Positions 55,799 to 64,000 of a DNA stretch of 64,000 nucleotides are shown here, piece after piece. Under the pieces are notes generated by a model. The model was not told where the DNA came from and did not search any database. It was given only the letters and a program-made list of their open reading frames with translations. The first letter of the stretch is position 1. Each line of letters opens with the position of its first letter. The stretch is from an uncultured Bermanella sp. GTDB taxonomy: Bacteria; Pseudomonadota; Gammaproteobacteria; Pseudomonadales; Oceanobacteraceae. The stretch covers positions 1 to 64,000 of the forward strand of contig CAJXRF010000014.1 of the NCBI GenBank assembly GCA_913058575.1, in the 5' to 3' direction. The position numbers and the translations under genes were made by a program.

Positions 55799-56125
55799 AT
55801 GCTTGCCTAATCACAGTTCAAAAATATCTTAACGTTTGCGTATTGTTACGACACGTTTTTGCTTATTTTTCAGACAGTTACAATAATGCATAACCGTCAC
55901 TATAAAATCTGGGCGATAGTATAGACATACCATCTAAACGTGGCTAGCTATAACTAACCCTCTACCTACAACTATTAAAGAATTAGTATAGACACAGAAC
56001 CCAATTTTGTTTGCTTTTTAACCACATACAAAAAAGAACCACCATCTGAAACCCAAAAACGAATTTTCTCATCGCTCATTTCTTATGCGCACAAAAAAGC
56101 CGCTATAAAAGCGGCTCTTAAAATT
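55799..56125. promoter_or_regulatory. Upstream region of the nqr operon
   Basis: No gene is seen in these 327 bases. It should contain the nqr promoter on the minus strand. TAGTATAGACA occurs twice as an exact 11-bp direct repeat (55917-55927 and 55984-55994, 67 bp apart); on the minus strand each contains a -10-like TATACT. The right end holds the terminator of the GAPDH gene. Confidence 0.6.
56093..56116 (-). terminator. Terminator of the GAPDH gene
   Basis: On the minus strand AGCCGCT-TTTAT-AGCGGCT is followed by TTTTTT, ten bases after the GAPDH stop. Confidence 0.9.
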
Positions 56126-57577
56126 TTACTTTTCAACCCAAGGATAGGTTGGGTAATAAACACCGCACAATTGCTGTGCGATACGAACCACCTGGCAGCT
56201 GTAACCGTATTCGTTATCGTACCAAACATAAACGTTTACACGATCTCCACTAACGATGGTCGCTTCACCATCTACGATACCAGCGCAACGATTACCAACA
56301 AAATCACTAGAAACTACTTCTGGGCTGCGTACAAAATCAATTTGCTTTTGCAATGAAGAATGCAAAGACATATCACGCAAATAAGTATTCAAGGCTTCTT
56401 TTTCTACGCCCTTTTTCAAGGTAAGAGAAAGGATCGCCATTGAAACATTAGGCGTAGGAACACGAATCGCATTACCGGTTAGCTTGCCTTCCATCTCTGG
56501 CAAAGCTTTAGCCACTGCCTTTGCAGCGCCCGTCTCGGTGATTACCATATTCAATGCAGCGGCACGCCCACGACGATCACCAGCATGGTAATTATCAATT
56601 AGGTTCTGATCATTCGTGTAAGAGTGAACAGTTTCTACATGGCCTACGTCTACGCCGTACTCATCGTTCAACGCTTTAAGAACAGGCGTGATCGCATTAG
56701 TGGTACAGGAAGCCGCTGACAAAATAGTATCGCTATCAAGAATGTCATGGTTGTTAACACCGTAAACGATATTCTTAATATCGCCTTTACCTGGCGCTGT
56801 TAACAATACTTTAGCAATACCATTACATTGGGCATGCTGGTTAAGACCATCTTGATCACGCCATACACCAGTGTTATCAATCAATAAAGCGTCTTTAATG
56901 CCGTAGTCTGCGTAATCAATTTCGCTAGGGTTGTTAGCGTAAATGATTTTAATGTAGGTGCCATTCGCAATTAGCGCATTGTTTTCTTCGTCAACTTGAA
57001 TGGTGCCTTTGAATGACCCGTGAATAGAATCACGACGCAACAAGCTTGCACGCTTAACAAGGTCATTGCCTTTTGCTTTACGCACAACAATGGCACGCAA
57101 ACGCATACCCTGACCACCACCGGCTTTTTCAATCATGATGCGAGCAAGCAAACGACCAATACGACCAAAACCGTAAAGAACAACGTCCTTACCTTCTTCG
57201 CCAGCAGGGCCTTGCTTCTCAACTTCTTTAAGCTGATCCGTTACAAACTCAGTTAAAGACGCGCCATTACCCTCTTTGCGAAACTTAACCGCCATCTTAC
57301 CGATATCGATATGACAAGCTGACAAATTAAGTTCGGCTAAAACATTTAAGACAGGAAAAGTATCTAAGACAGAAAGCTCTTCACTTTCTACTTGGCGCAC
57401 AAAACGATGGGCTTTTAATATTTCAATGACCGAGCGGTTAATAACGGCTCGACCATAAACAGACAATACCACGTTGTTCTTGCGGTACAGGCTGCCGATG
57501 ACAGGGATCATGGATTCGGCGGTTTCTTCACGCGCCTTCCAATCATTCAAGCTAACTTCATGAACGTCTTGACTCAC
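56126..57577 (-). CDS. gap: Glyceraldehyde-3-phosphate dehydrogenase, long form
   Basis: A 483-residue enzyme with an extra ~120-residue N-terminal region before the NAD(P)-binding GFGRIGRLLARI, longer than the usual 330-residue GAPDH. The same long form lies beside nqrA in Pseudomonas. The catalytic Cys287 is in SAASCTTNAI and the His is in the HSYTNDQN block. It interconverts glyceraldehyde 3-phosphate and 1,3-bisphosphoglycerate; many such long forms are thought to serve gluconeogenesis. The start is GTG 57577 with GAGGAT about eight bases upstream. Confidence 0.93.
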   Translation of the reverse strand: MSQDVHEVSLNDWKAREETAESMIPVIGSLYRKNNVVLSVYGRAVINRSVIEILKAHRFVRQVESEELSVLDTFPVLNVLAELNLSACHIDIGKMAVKFRKEGNGASLTEFVTDQLKEVEKQGPAGEEGKDVVLYGFGRIGRLLARIMIEKAGGGQGMRLRAIVVRKAKGNDLVKRASLLRRDSIHGSFKGTIQVDEENNALIANGTYIKIIYANNPSEIDYADYGIKDALLIDNTGVWRDQDGLNQHAQCNGIAKVLLTAPGKGDIKNIVYGVNNHDILDSDTILSAASCTTNAITPVLKALNDEYGVDVGHVETVHSYTNDQNLIDNYHAGDRRGRAAALNMVITETGAAKAVAKALPEMEGKLTGNAIRVPTPNVSMAILSLTLKKGVEKEALNTYLRDMSLHSSLQKQIDFVRSPEVVSSDFVGNRCAGIVDGEATIVSGDRVNVYVWYDNEYGYSCQVVRIAQQLCGVYYPTYPWVEK

Positions 57578-57748
57578 GGGTCACATCCTCAAACACTAGA
57601 GCTGAAAAATTGGGCGATATTATGCCTATAAAGCCCCTAAATCTCAATGATGACATTTGAGAAACCGCTCTTAACACCCTGCAAGGGTTTAAGTACACTA
57701 ACGCCCTGATATCTTATAACCAATTAAACAACTAAATATAGGCAGTAC

Positions 57749-60700
57749 ATGGCCGCTAGCGCACTCATACCCACGAAAGCAGGAGACATTCAGCTTTGGG
57801 GGCAAGTAGAAGGGTCTCATTTGGCACACAGCATTGCTCAAGCCGCTCAGGCTTGTGAAGGGCTTACTCTAGTTGTCGCCAACTCCAGCAGCCACATGCT
57901 GCGTTTAAGCGAGGAGATAGGATACTTCTTCAATGGCAGCGTTTTTAACCTGCCTGACTGGGAAACCCTGCCCTACGACTATTTTTCTCCTCACCAAGAT
58001 ATTATTTCTGAACGCTTAAGCACGCTCGTTAAACTGCCACAAGCCAAAAACAGCATCCTAGTCATTCCCGCATTAGCATTACAATTACGATTGCCCCCCA
58101 GTGACTACATACTCGGGCATAGCTTTAGCATCAAAGTAGGTCAAACCCTTGATGCCGACGAATTAAAAAGCAATCTCATTGCATCTGGTTATCAGAGCGT
58201 CGACAGTGTTCATGAACACGGTGAGTTTTGTGTACGCGGGGCTATTTTAGATATTTACCCCATGGGAGCAGAGAATCCATTTCGTATCGAGCTGTTTGAC
58301 GATGAAGTAGAAACCATTCGCTGGTTTAACCCAGAAAACCAACGATCCACTGAAAATGTACAAACCATTGAGCTGCTACCGGCCAAGGAAGTGCCCTTAG
58401 ATAAATCAGGCATTCGCTGTTTTAAATCGCGCTGGTTTGACTTTTTTGATACCGACCCAAAACAATCTCCTTTGTACATTGACGTAACCAAACAAATTGC
58501 ACCTGGGGGCATCGAATATTATTTACCCTTGTTTTTCGATGAAACCGCCACCTTATTTGATTATCTGCCCAAGCACTGCCAAATTATTTTTGATGAGCAC
58601 CTAGAGCAACATTTACAACAAAACTGGTGTGACATTGAAGCTCGCTATGAAGATCGCCGTCACGATCTACGCCATCCTGTGTTGGCCCCAAAAGAGCTGT
58701 ATCTAAACGACAATGAAAGCTTCGCTAAATTTAAGTCCTACCCACGTATTCGTGTACACGCGAATACGTTAGAAGAACAAACTGGCCGCCATAATTTTTT
58801 ACAGCCTATTCTTCCCAACTTACAAATAGAACATAAAAACGAGCAACCACTGTCGAAGCTTGAAAACTTTCTAATGGAAACCTCTCAGCCAGTGGTTTTC
58901 TGCGCTGAAAGCGCTGGACGTCGCGAAGCATTACTCGAGCTTCTTGAACGCATTGGTGTTCAACCTCAAATAATTGATCAGTGGCACGACCTAAGCAGCA
59001 CTGACTTTGAATATGCAATCACCACAGCACCTCTTGAAAACAGCTTTTTTAACGATCAAAACAACAGCTGGATCATCAGTGAAAATGCCCTTTTTGGTGA
59101 ACGCATTCGCCAACAAAGAAGACAAAAACAAGAAAAAGATCAAAGCGAAAACGTCATTCGCAATCTCACCGAATTAACCCCTGGTGCTGCGGTTGTTCAC
59201 ATTGATCACGGTGTCGGGCGCTATCGCGGCATGGAAACGATCGAGATAGACAAAGAAACCACCGAGTTCGTTATGCTGGAATATGCTGACGACGCCAAAT
59301 TATACGTACCCGTATCGTCATTACATTTAATTAGTCGTTACAGTGGCAGCGACACCGACATGGCACCACTGCACCGACTAGGCAACGAGAAATGGTCAAC
59401 CCAAAGACGCAAGGCTTTGGAAAAAATTCGAGATACCGCCGCCGAATTACTAGAAGTCTACGCCAAGCGCGAAGCGAAGCCGGGTTTTGGCTTTGAATTT
59501 CCAAAAGATGATTACGACATTTTCGCTTCCGACTTCCCATTTGAAGAAACCCCCGATCAAAAAACCAGTATCAATGCCGTTATCACTGACATGATGAAGC
59601 AACGCCCCATGGATAGACTGGTATGTGGCGATGTGGGCTTTGGTAAAACAGAAGTGGCTCTTCGCGCAGCCTTCATCGCAGTACAAAATGGCAGGCAAGT
59701 AGCCGTATTGGTCCCCACCACGCTATTGGCTCAACAGCACTTTGAAACTTTTCGCGATCGCTTTGCCGACTGGCCCATTAAAATTGAAAGCCTTTCACGA
59801 TTTAAAACAGGCCAAGCCAAAAATCAATCACTTAAAGCACTAGAAGACGGCAGCGCCGACATTGTGATTGGTACCCACAAATTACTGCAACCCGATGTTA
59901 AGTTTAATAATTTGGGTTTGTTAATTATCGATGAAGAGCACCGCTTTGGGGTTCAGCAAAAAGAGCGCGTGAAAGCACTGCGGGCTGAAATTGATATTTT
60001 AACCATGACCGCCACCCCTATTCCAAGAACGCTCAACATGGCCATGTCGGGGGTGCGCGACTTATCGATAATCGCGACACCACCAGCACGACGCTTAGCC
60101 GTGAAAACTTTCGTAAAAGTATGGGACGATCACCTCATTAAAGAAGCGGTTTTACGTGAAATTCTACGTGGCGGCCAGGTTTACTTTTTACATAACGAAG
60201 TGAAAACCATAGAGAAAACCGCTGAAGATTTAGCCAAGTTAGTACCTGATGCTCGAATCGGCGTCGCCCACGGGCAAATGTCAGAGCGCCAATTAGAGTC
60301 CGTTATGACAGACTTTTACCATAAGCGCTTTAATGTTCTTATGTGCACCACCATTATCGAAACCGGTATCGATGTCCCTAACGCCAACACTATAATTATC
60401 GAGCGTGCCGATAAATTTGGCCTAGCCCAACTGCACCAATTACGAGGTCGTGTGGGCCGTAGCCACCACCAAGCCTATGCCTATTTGTTGGCCCCTATTG
60501 AGAAGAAAGTTAGCAAAGACGCAGAAAAACGACTCGATGCCATTAGCAACGCACAAGATCTAGGCGCAGGCTTCATGCTGGCCACTCACGATTTAGAAAT
60601 TCGAGGGGCGGGCGAACTTTTAGGGGAAGAGCAAAGTGGTCAAATTCAAAATATGGGCTTTAGCTTATATATGGAATTACTCGAGCGCGCAGTAGAGGCC

Positions 60701-61192
60701 ATTAAAGAAGGCAAAGAATTAAACATTGATTCCCCCATGAACAATCACGCTGAAATCAACCTAAGAATCCCAGCCCTAATCCCTGAAGATTATCTGCCAG
60801 ATGTGCATACTCGATTGATTCTTTACAAGAGAATTGCCAATGCGAAAGATAAAAATGAGCTAAGAGATTTGCAAGTGGAAATGATTGACCGATTTGGCTT
60901 ACTAACCCCACAAGTTAAATATTTATTCCGCGTAACTGAATTAAAGTTTCAGCTGAACACGCTTGGTATTGTTAAATTAGATGCTGGAGACAGACAAGGG
61001 CGCATTGAATTTGCAAGTGAGACTCAAATTGACCCTTATACCATGGTTCGCTTAGTTCAAACTAAACCGACCAGCTACAAATTAGACGGTGCCAATGCAC
61101 TAAAATTTATTTTTGATATGCCCGACGCAGAAAGTCGATTTAAAACTGTGTCTAATGTATTGGCGTCATTATCAGGACCAGCAAAACAATGA
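57749..61192 (+). CDS. mfd: Transcription-repair coupling factor Mfd
   Basis: A 1147-residue ATP-dependent translocase, near the E. coli length. It removes RNA polymerase stalled at lesions and recruits UvrA. Regions in order are the UvrB-like N-terminus (LPDWETLPYDYFSPHQ), the RNA-polymerase-interacting domain (VHIDHGVGRYRGME), the helicase Walker A GDVGFGKTEVA (about 625), DEEHRFGVQQKERVK (about 727), TMTATPIPRTLNMAM, HQLRGRVGRSHHQAYAY, and the C-terminal regulatory domain. Its TGA overlaps the next ATG (ATGA). Confidence 0.97.
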   Translation: MAASALIPTKAGDIQLWGQVEGSHLAHSIAQAAQACEGLTLVVANSSSHMLRLSEEIGYFFNGSVFNLPDWETLPYDYFSPHQDIISERLSTLVKLPQAKNSILVIPALALQLRLPPSDYILGHSFSIKVGQTLDADELKSNLIASGYQSVDSVHEHGEFCVRGAILDIYPMGAENPFRIELFDDEVETIRWFNPENQRSTENVQTIELLPAKEVPLDKSGIRCFKSRWFDFFDTDPKQSPLYIDVTKQIAPGGIEYYLPLFFDETATLFDYLPKHCQIIFDEHLEQHLQQNWCDIEARYEDRRHDLRHPVLAPKELYLNDNESFAKFKSYPRIRVHANTLEEQTGRHNFLQPILPNLQIEHKNEQPLSKLENFLMETSQPVVFCAESAGRREALLELLERIGVQPQIIDQWHDLSSTDFEYAITTAPLENSFFNDQNNSWIISENALFGERIRQQRRQKQEKDQSENVIRNLTELTPGAAVVHIDHGVGRYRGMETIEIDKETTEFVMLEYADDAKLYVPVSSLHLISRYSGSDTDMAPLHRLGNEKWSTQRRKALEKIRDTAAELLEVYAKREAKPGFGFEFPKDDYDIFASDFPFEETPDQKTSINAVITDMMKQRPMDRLVCGDVGFGKTEVALRAAFIAVQNGRQVAVLVPTTLLAQQHFETFRDRFADWPIKIESLSRFKTGQAKNQSLKALEDGSADIVIGTHKLLQPDVKFNNLGLLIIDEEHRFGVQQKERVKALRAEIDILTMTATPIPRTLNMAMSGVRDLSIIATPPARRLAVKTFVKVWDDHLIKEAVLREILRGGQVYFLHNEVKTIEKTAEDLAKLVPDARIGVAHGQMSERQLESVMTDFYHKRFNVLMCTTIIETGIDVPNANTIIIERADKFGLAQLHQLRGRVGRSHHQAYAYLLAPIEKKVSKDAEKRLDAISNAQDLGAGFMLATHDLEIRGAGELLGEEQSGQIQNMGFSLYMELLERAVEAIKEGKELNIDSPMNNHAEINLRIPALIPEDYLPDVHTRLILYKRIANAKDKNELRDLQVEMIDRFGLLTPQVKYLFRVTELKFQLNTLGIVKLDAGDRQGRIEFASETQIDPYTMVRLVQTKPTSYKLDGANALKFIFDMPDAESRFKTVSNVLASLSGPAKQ

Positions 61193-61899
61193 AAATATAC
61201 ATTTCTCTCATCTGCCTTATGCTAATGGCTAGCCTCGGGCATAGTGAAACCAACCAAAAGAAGGCCCGTTGGTATCAAATTAATTTAACATTTTTTCAGC
61301 AAAAGCCAGATTCCAGCTTAGATGAAGCCTTTAGCTTTAATGAGCTTGAATTAGATATGGCCGATACCATTCAGCTACAAAATGATAATACCTTCCAACT
61401 GGCTAATTCCGGCATGAACGCCGCCATGGCACTACACCACGAGAACGTGAACGGAAAAGCTTTTACTAAACAGACTATCTCGGCAGATTGGCAGGAATAC
61501 CTTGAAAAGTTAGACCCTGTGACACAGCCTATTTTGTACAACACACAGTGGACACAAGCTGTTTACGATCAACCTAACACCCTGCCAATTTACTTTGAAA
61601 GCTCAACCATTAAGCTTGGCCAGCCACAGTTAAAAGGGGTTATCGAACTGCACGTATCTCGCTATCTGCATAGCAAAGTTGACTTGCAATTTATACCCGA
61701 AGAGGCTCGCCACCTAGGAGAAACCATTAGCCTTCAGCAAAAAAGGCGCATGCGAAGTAAAGAAATTCATTACCTAGACCACCCTTATTTAGCAGCCCTT
61801 ATTCGCATCATTCCGGCGGCACACCCACTGGATACAAAAGCCCTTGAACACGATGAAAGCTCTGCCCCCTTAAAGTCTGCATTAAATACAAAACTGTAA
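61189..61899 (+). CDS. csiV: CsiV family peptidoglycan-binding protein
   Basis: A 236-residue protein with a signal peptide (about 1-19, LMASLGHS). CsiV is known from Vibrio as a periplasmic partner that activates the lytic transglycosylase SltA-like LtgA after D-amino-acid signals. The layout here (WYQINLTFFQQKPD, then HVSRYLHSKVDLQF and RMRSKEIHYLDHPYLAALIRIIP) fits the family, which sits downstream of mfd in Pseudomonas-like genomes. It is translationally coupled to mfd. Confidence 0.8.
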   Translation: MKIYISLICLMLMASLGHSETNQKKARWYQINLTFFQQKPDSSLDEAFSFNELELDMADTIQLQNDNTFQLANSGMNAAMALHHENVNGKAFTKQTISADWQEYLEKLDPVTQPILYNTQWTQAVYDQPNTLPIYFESSTIKLGQPQLKGVIELHVSRYLHSKVDLQFIPEEARHLGETISLQQKRRMRSKEIHYLDHPYLAALIRIIPAAHPLDTKALEHDESSAPLKSALNTKL

Positions 61900-61913
61900 T
61901 CGATATTCAAACA

Positions 61914-61962
61914 CGCATATTCAGGCCGATAAACCGACAGAATATGCGGGTCTTTTATTTTT
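61914..61962 (+). terminator. Terminator after csiV
   Basis: CGCATATTC (61914-61922) pairs with GAATATGCG (61940-61948) around a 17-base loop that holds a small GG/CC pairing, followed by GGTCTTTTATTTTT. It overlaps the end of the convergent gene by a few bases. Confidence 0.65.
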
Positions 61963-62701
61963 GCAAAAAAGAAGAAATGATTTTCTGAACACACGCCATG
62001 CCATTATCCACCGCAGCGTGTATATCATCCATGGTAATTATCCCTTCACTTTTTCCCGCAGCTTTATTAACCACCAACGACAAACAAGCATAAGGAATAT
62101 TTAATTCTCTTGCCAACACCGCCTCCGGCATTCCCGTCATACCCACCAAGTCACAACCGTCTTTTTCCATGCGGACAATTTCCGCAATACTTTCCAATCT
62201 CGGCCCTTGCGTCGCACCATAAACACCTTTCATGACAATGTCTTGATTGGCTTTTTCAGCCGCCAACATAAGCGCATCACACAGAGCGCCGTCATAAGGG
62301 TGACTAAAGTCGATATGCTCTAGGGGCTTAAATACGCCATCAAAAAAAGTATCCTCGCGACCATGGGTATAATCAACAATTTGATCGGGAATGCAAATCA
62401 CCTCAGCATCCATGGCCTGAGTGATACCACCCACTGCATTTACTGCAATAATTTGAGTCACACCCACTTTCTGAAGCGCCAATAAATTCGCCCGATAATT
62501 GATTTTATTGGGTGGAAGCGTATGTGGGTGACCGTGTCGCGCAAGGAACACCACGTCTTGACCATGCAAATTAGCAAACACCAGTGGACTACTAGAGGCA
62601 CCTAACGGCGTTTCAATAATCTCTTCACGCTCTATGTTTAAACCTGGGTACTGGGTTAAGCCAGTGCCGCCCACGATTGCCGTTAATGACGAACCACTCA
62701 T
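61955..62701 (-). CDS. mtiP: S-methyl-5'-thioinosine phosphorylase (MTAP family)
   Basis: A 248-residue trimeric purine phosphorylase. Features are VGGTGLTQYPGL, the phosphate-binding ARHGHPHTLPPNKINYRANL, GATQGPRLESIAEI and the nucleoside-binding DLVGMTGMPEAVLARELNI. In Pseudomonas the gene at this place (PA3004, from memory) acts on methylthioinosine rather than methylthioadenosine. Sequence features that decide between the two substrates cannot be judged by eye, so MTA phosphorylase remains possible. It salvages methylthio-nucleosides made during polyamine synthesis. Confidence 0.85.
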   Translation of the reverse strand: MSGSSLTAIVGGTGLTQYPGLNIEREEIIETPLGASSSPLVFANLHGQDVVFLARHGHPHTLPPNKINYRANLLALQKVGVTQIIAVNAVGGITQAMDAEVICIPDQIVDYTHGREDTFFDGVFKPLEHIDFSHPYDGALCDALMLAAEKANQDIVMKGVYGATQGPRLESIAEIVRMEKDGCDLVGMTGMPEAVLARELNIPYACLSLVVNKAAGKSEGIITMDDIHAAVDNGMACVQKIISSFLQK

Positions 62702-62784
62702 AACTCTACTCTTTAATAATTTTAGGCAGCACCGATGGCACTGCCCTTTTGAAAACTTAATGCTTTATCAATTAGGCTTTAACG

Positions 62785-63861
62785 TTAACGAACTGGATTA
62801 ATATCAGCAGGAGGAACACTCTCCACAAACACACTTTGACTTGGAAAGGCAATCTCTGCACCTTGCTGAAGAATAATACTGCCCACATCTACTAATATAT
62901 CCTGCTTAATGCGATGAAACGTTTGCCAGTGAGTGGTGTGGGTGAAGCAATATATAAAAAATTCCAAGGACGAATCGGCAAAGCGATTAAAGTTCACCAT
63001 AAGGGTTTGGGATTCATCTATATCTTGATGCTCTTTTAGCATGTCCTCTATGTGCTTACAGATTGCTTCTATTTGCGAAAAATCACTGTATCGCACACCT
63101 ATGGTTTCATAAATCCTACGATGAGTCATACGCTGAGGATTCTCGATACTGACTTGAGCAAATACCGAATTAGGCACATAAAGCGGCCGCTTATCGAAAG
63201 TTCTAATTCTCGTCATGCGCCAGCCAATGTGCTCTACCGTGCCCTCTACATTTTGATCTGGACTACGAACCCAATCACCTACTTTAAAAGGCTTATCCAA
63301 AAAGATCATTAACCCACCAAAAAAATTGGCCAATAAATCCTTGGCTGCAAAAGCCACTGCCGCACCGCCTACGCCACCAAACGCTATCACACCACTTATG
63401 GAAATACCCAGAGTCTGAAAGACCACCAGCGCCGTTAAAATCACCACCATTAAACGCAGTAGCTTAAAGATAATACTTATGGTGGTTTGATCCGATTTGG
63501 TTTCCACATGGCCTTTTAATATTTGGTTTTCTCTAATTCGTATGAGCCTTAATACAAACCAAGCAAATAACCCAGCAAATGGAAGGCCTAGAGTTTTAAA
63601 CGACAAGGGTAATACGGCCAATTCAAAGTGCTTTTCAATTACGTGAAAGGTCGCCATTAAAGTAAACAATAAAACGCCATTATTTAATGGTTTCTCTAAA
63701 GCCCCCACTACTGCATCGTCAAATAGGTTTTTGGTTTTACTGGCTTTCTCTTTCAGTTTTGCCACCAATTTGTGGGCGACGCCGTATACCAGCAACCCCA
63801 GCAAAAAAATACCAAGCGCTTTAACCCACCATATTTCCAATAATTCTATTTCAATCGTCAT
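62785..63861 (-). CDS. MscS family mechanosensitive ion channel
   Basis: A 358-residue inner-membrane protein with about five helices (13-30, 55-75, 90-105, 130-150, 150-185) and the MscS pore helix plus beta domain: GGVGGAAVAFAAKDLLANFFGGL followed by KPFKVGDWVRSPDQNVEGTVEHIGWR. The C-terminal cytoplasmic part is smaller than in YbdG/YnaI types. It releases solutes on hypo-osmotic shock. Its ATG overlaps the stop of the upstream gene (ATGA). Confidence 0.9.
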   Translation of the reverse strand: MTIEIELLEIWWVKALGIFLLGLLVYGVAHKLVAKLKEKASKTKNLFDDAVVGALEKPLNNGVLLFTLMATFHVIEKHFELAVLPLSFKTLGLPFAGLFAWFVLRLIRIRENQILKGHVETKSDQTTISIIFKLLRLMVVILTALVVFQTLGISISGVIAFGGVGGAAVAFAAKDLLANFFGGLMIFLDKPFKVGDWVRSPDQNVEGTVEHIGWRMTRIRTFDKRPLYVPNSVFAQVSIENPQRMTHRRIYETIGVRYSDFSQIEAICKHIEDMLKEHQDIDESQTLMVNFNRFADSSLEFFIYCFTHTTHWQTFHRIKQDILVDVGSIILQQGAEIAFPSQSVFVESVPPADINPVR

Positions 63862-64000
63862 ACTATTAACTCTAATTCATTTAATACGGCTTTAGCCTTC
63901 AGGTAAGACTCAGTTTTTAAAATATTTCGGTTCACATTTTTTGGCTGATAGCAGCTTAGAGACATGGGCTCTATGGAAGCTTTTTCCATAGACGTTAATA
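63858..64000 (-). CDS. Unidentified gene, 3' end only
   Basis: The minus strand is open from the right edge to TGA 63860-63858, giving at least 46 residues ending SYLKAKAVLNELELIV. The TGA overlaps the ATG of the mscS-type gene, a coupling pattern that supports a real reading frame. Too little is visible to name a family. Confidence 0.55.
   Translation of the reverse strand, partial: LTSMEKASIEPMSLSCYQPKNVNRNILKTESYLKAKAVLNELELIV

Overview
The window is chromosomal DNA from a marine gammaproteobacterium. The most likely home is an Oceanospirillales-type, Pseudomonas-related lineage. This rests on the Na+-translocating NADH:quinone reductase, SthA, FabY, the long GAPDH, the Lol and Lpx genes, and a backbone order that (from memory, not searched) matches the Pseudomonas aeruginosa rne-murB-lpxK-comEC-lolCD-sthA-nqrM-apbE-nqrFEDCBA-gap-mfd-csiV-mtiP stretch. 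GC content looks low to moderate, with AT-rich intergenic regions. I saw no tRNA, rRNA, CRISPR array, insertion sequence or phage gene.

Layout. At 1-9 kb are the 3' end of rne with a 30-bp tandem repeat, then murB, a degenerate LytM-type gene on the opposite strand, and a minus-strand operon comEC-exbB-exbD-msbA-lpxK-trm112 (lipid A transport and modification, envelope energisation, DNA uptake). At 9-11 kb is a lolD/lolC-type lipoprotein release pair with only one permease. At 11-42 kb is a long accessory interval inside the conserved order. It holds aguA-aguB (agmatine to putrescine), a 1623-residue single-chain acyl-CoA carboxylase, the Prc protease, an outer-membrane metallopeptidase/propeller/barrel protein with yaaA and a YajG-type lipoprotein, a TSUP transporter, a Tus-like protein, GDPD and DUF1499 genes, a lipoxygenase followed by a small Tat-exported protein, fabY divergent from a GlxA/AraC-type regulator with repeated TTGGCCAAA boxes, an HDOD/hybrid-kinase pair, a haloalkane dehalogenase, a possible ADP-ribosyltransferase-fold protein, a globin and RhlE.

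At 42-56 kb are sthA, nqrM and apbE, a second 5-kb insertion (DUF4062 protein, AEC transporter, YihI-like basic protein, RlmG, YigZ, PilZ-like protein), and then the full nqrABCDEF operon. At 56-64 kb are the long-form GAPDH, mfd with csiV, S-methyl-5'-thioinosine phosphorylase, an MscS channel and the 3' end of one more gene.

How the genes work together. Several fit one lipid/envelope theme: LpxK and MsbA, LolCD, the carboxylase supplying malonyl-CoA or a related acyl-CoA product, FabY initiating fatty-acid synthesis, and a lipoxygenase oxidising polyunsaturated fatty acids. The Nqr complex, with its flavinyl transferase ApbE and iron-delivery factor NqrM, provides the sodium-motive force. 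The most unusual elements are the carboxylase (order CT-alpha, insert, CT-beta, biotin carboxylase, biotinyl), the Tus-like protein outside enterics, and the lipoxygenase/Tat-protein pair. All identifications come from motif reading and recalled family sequences; no search was run.
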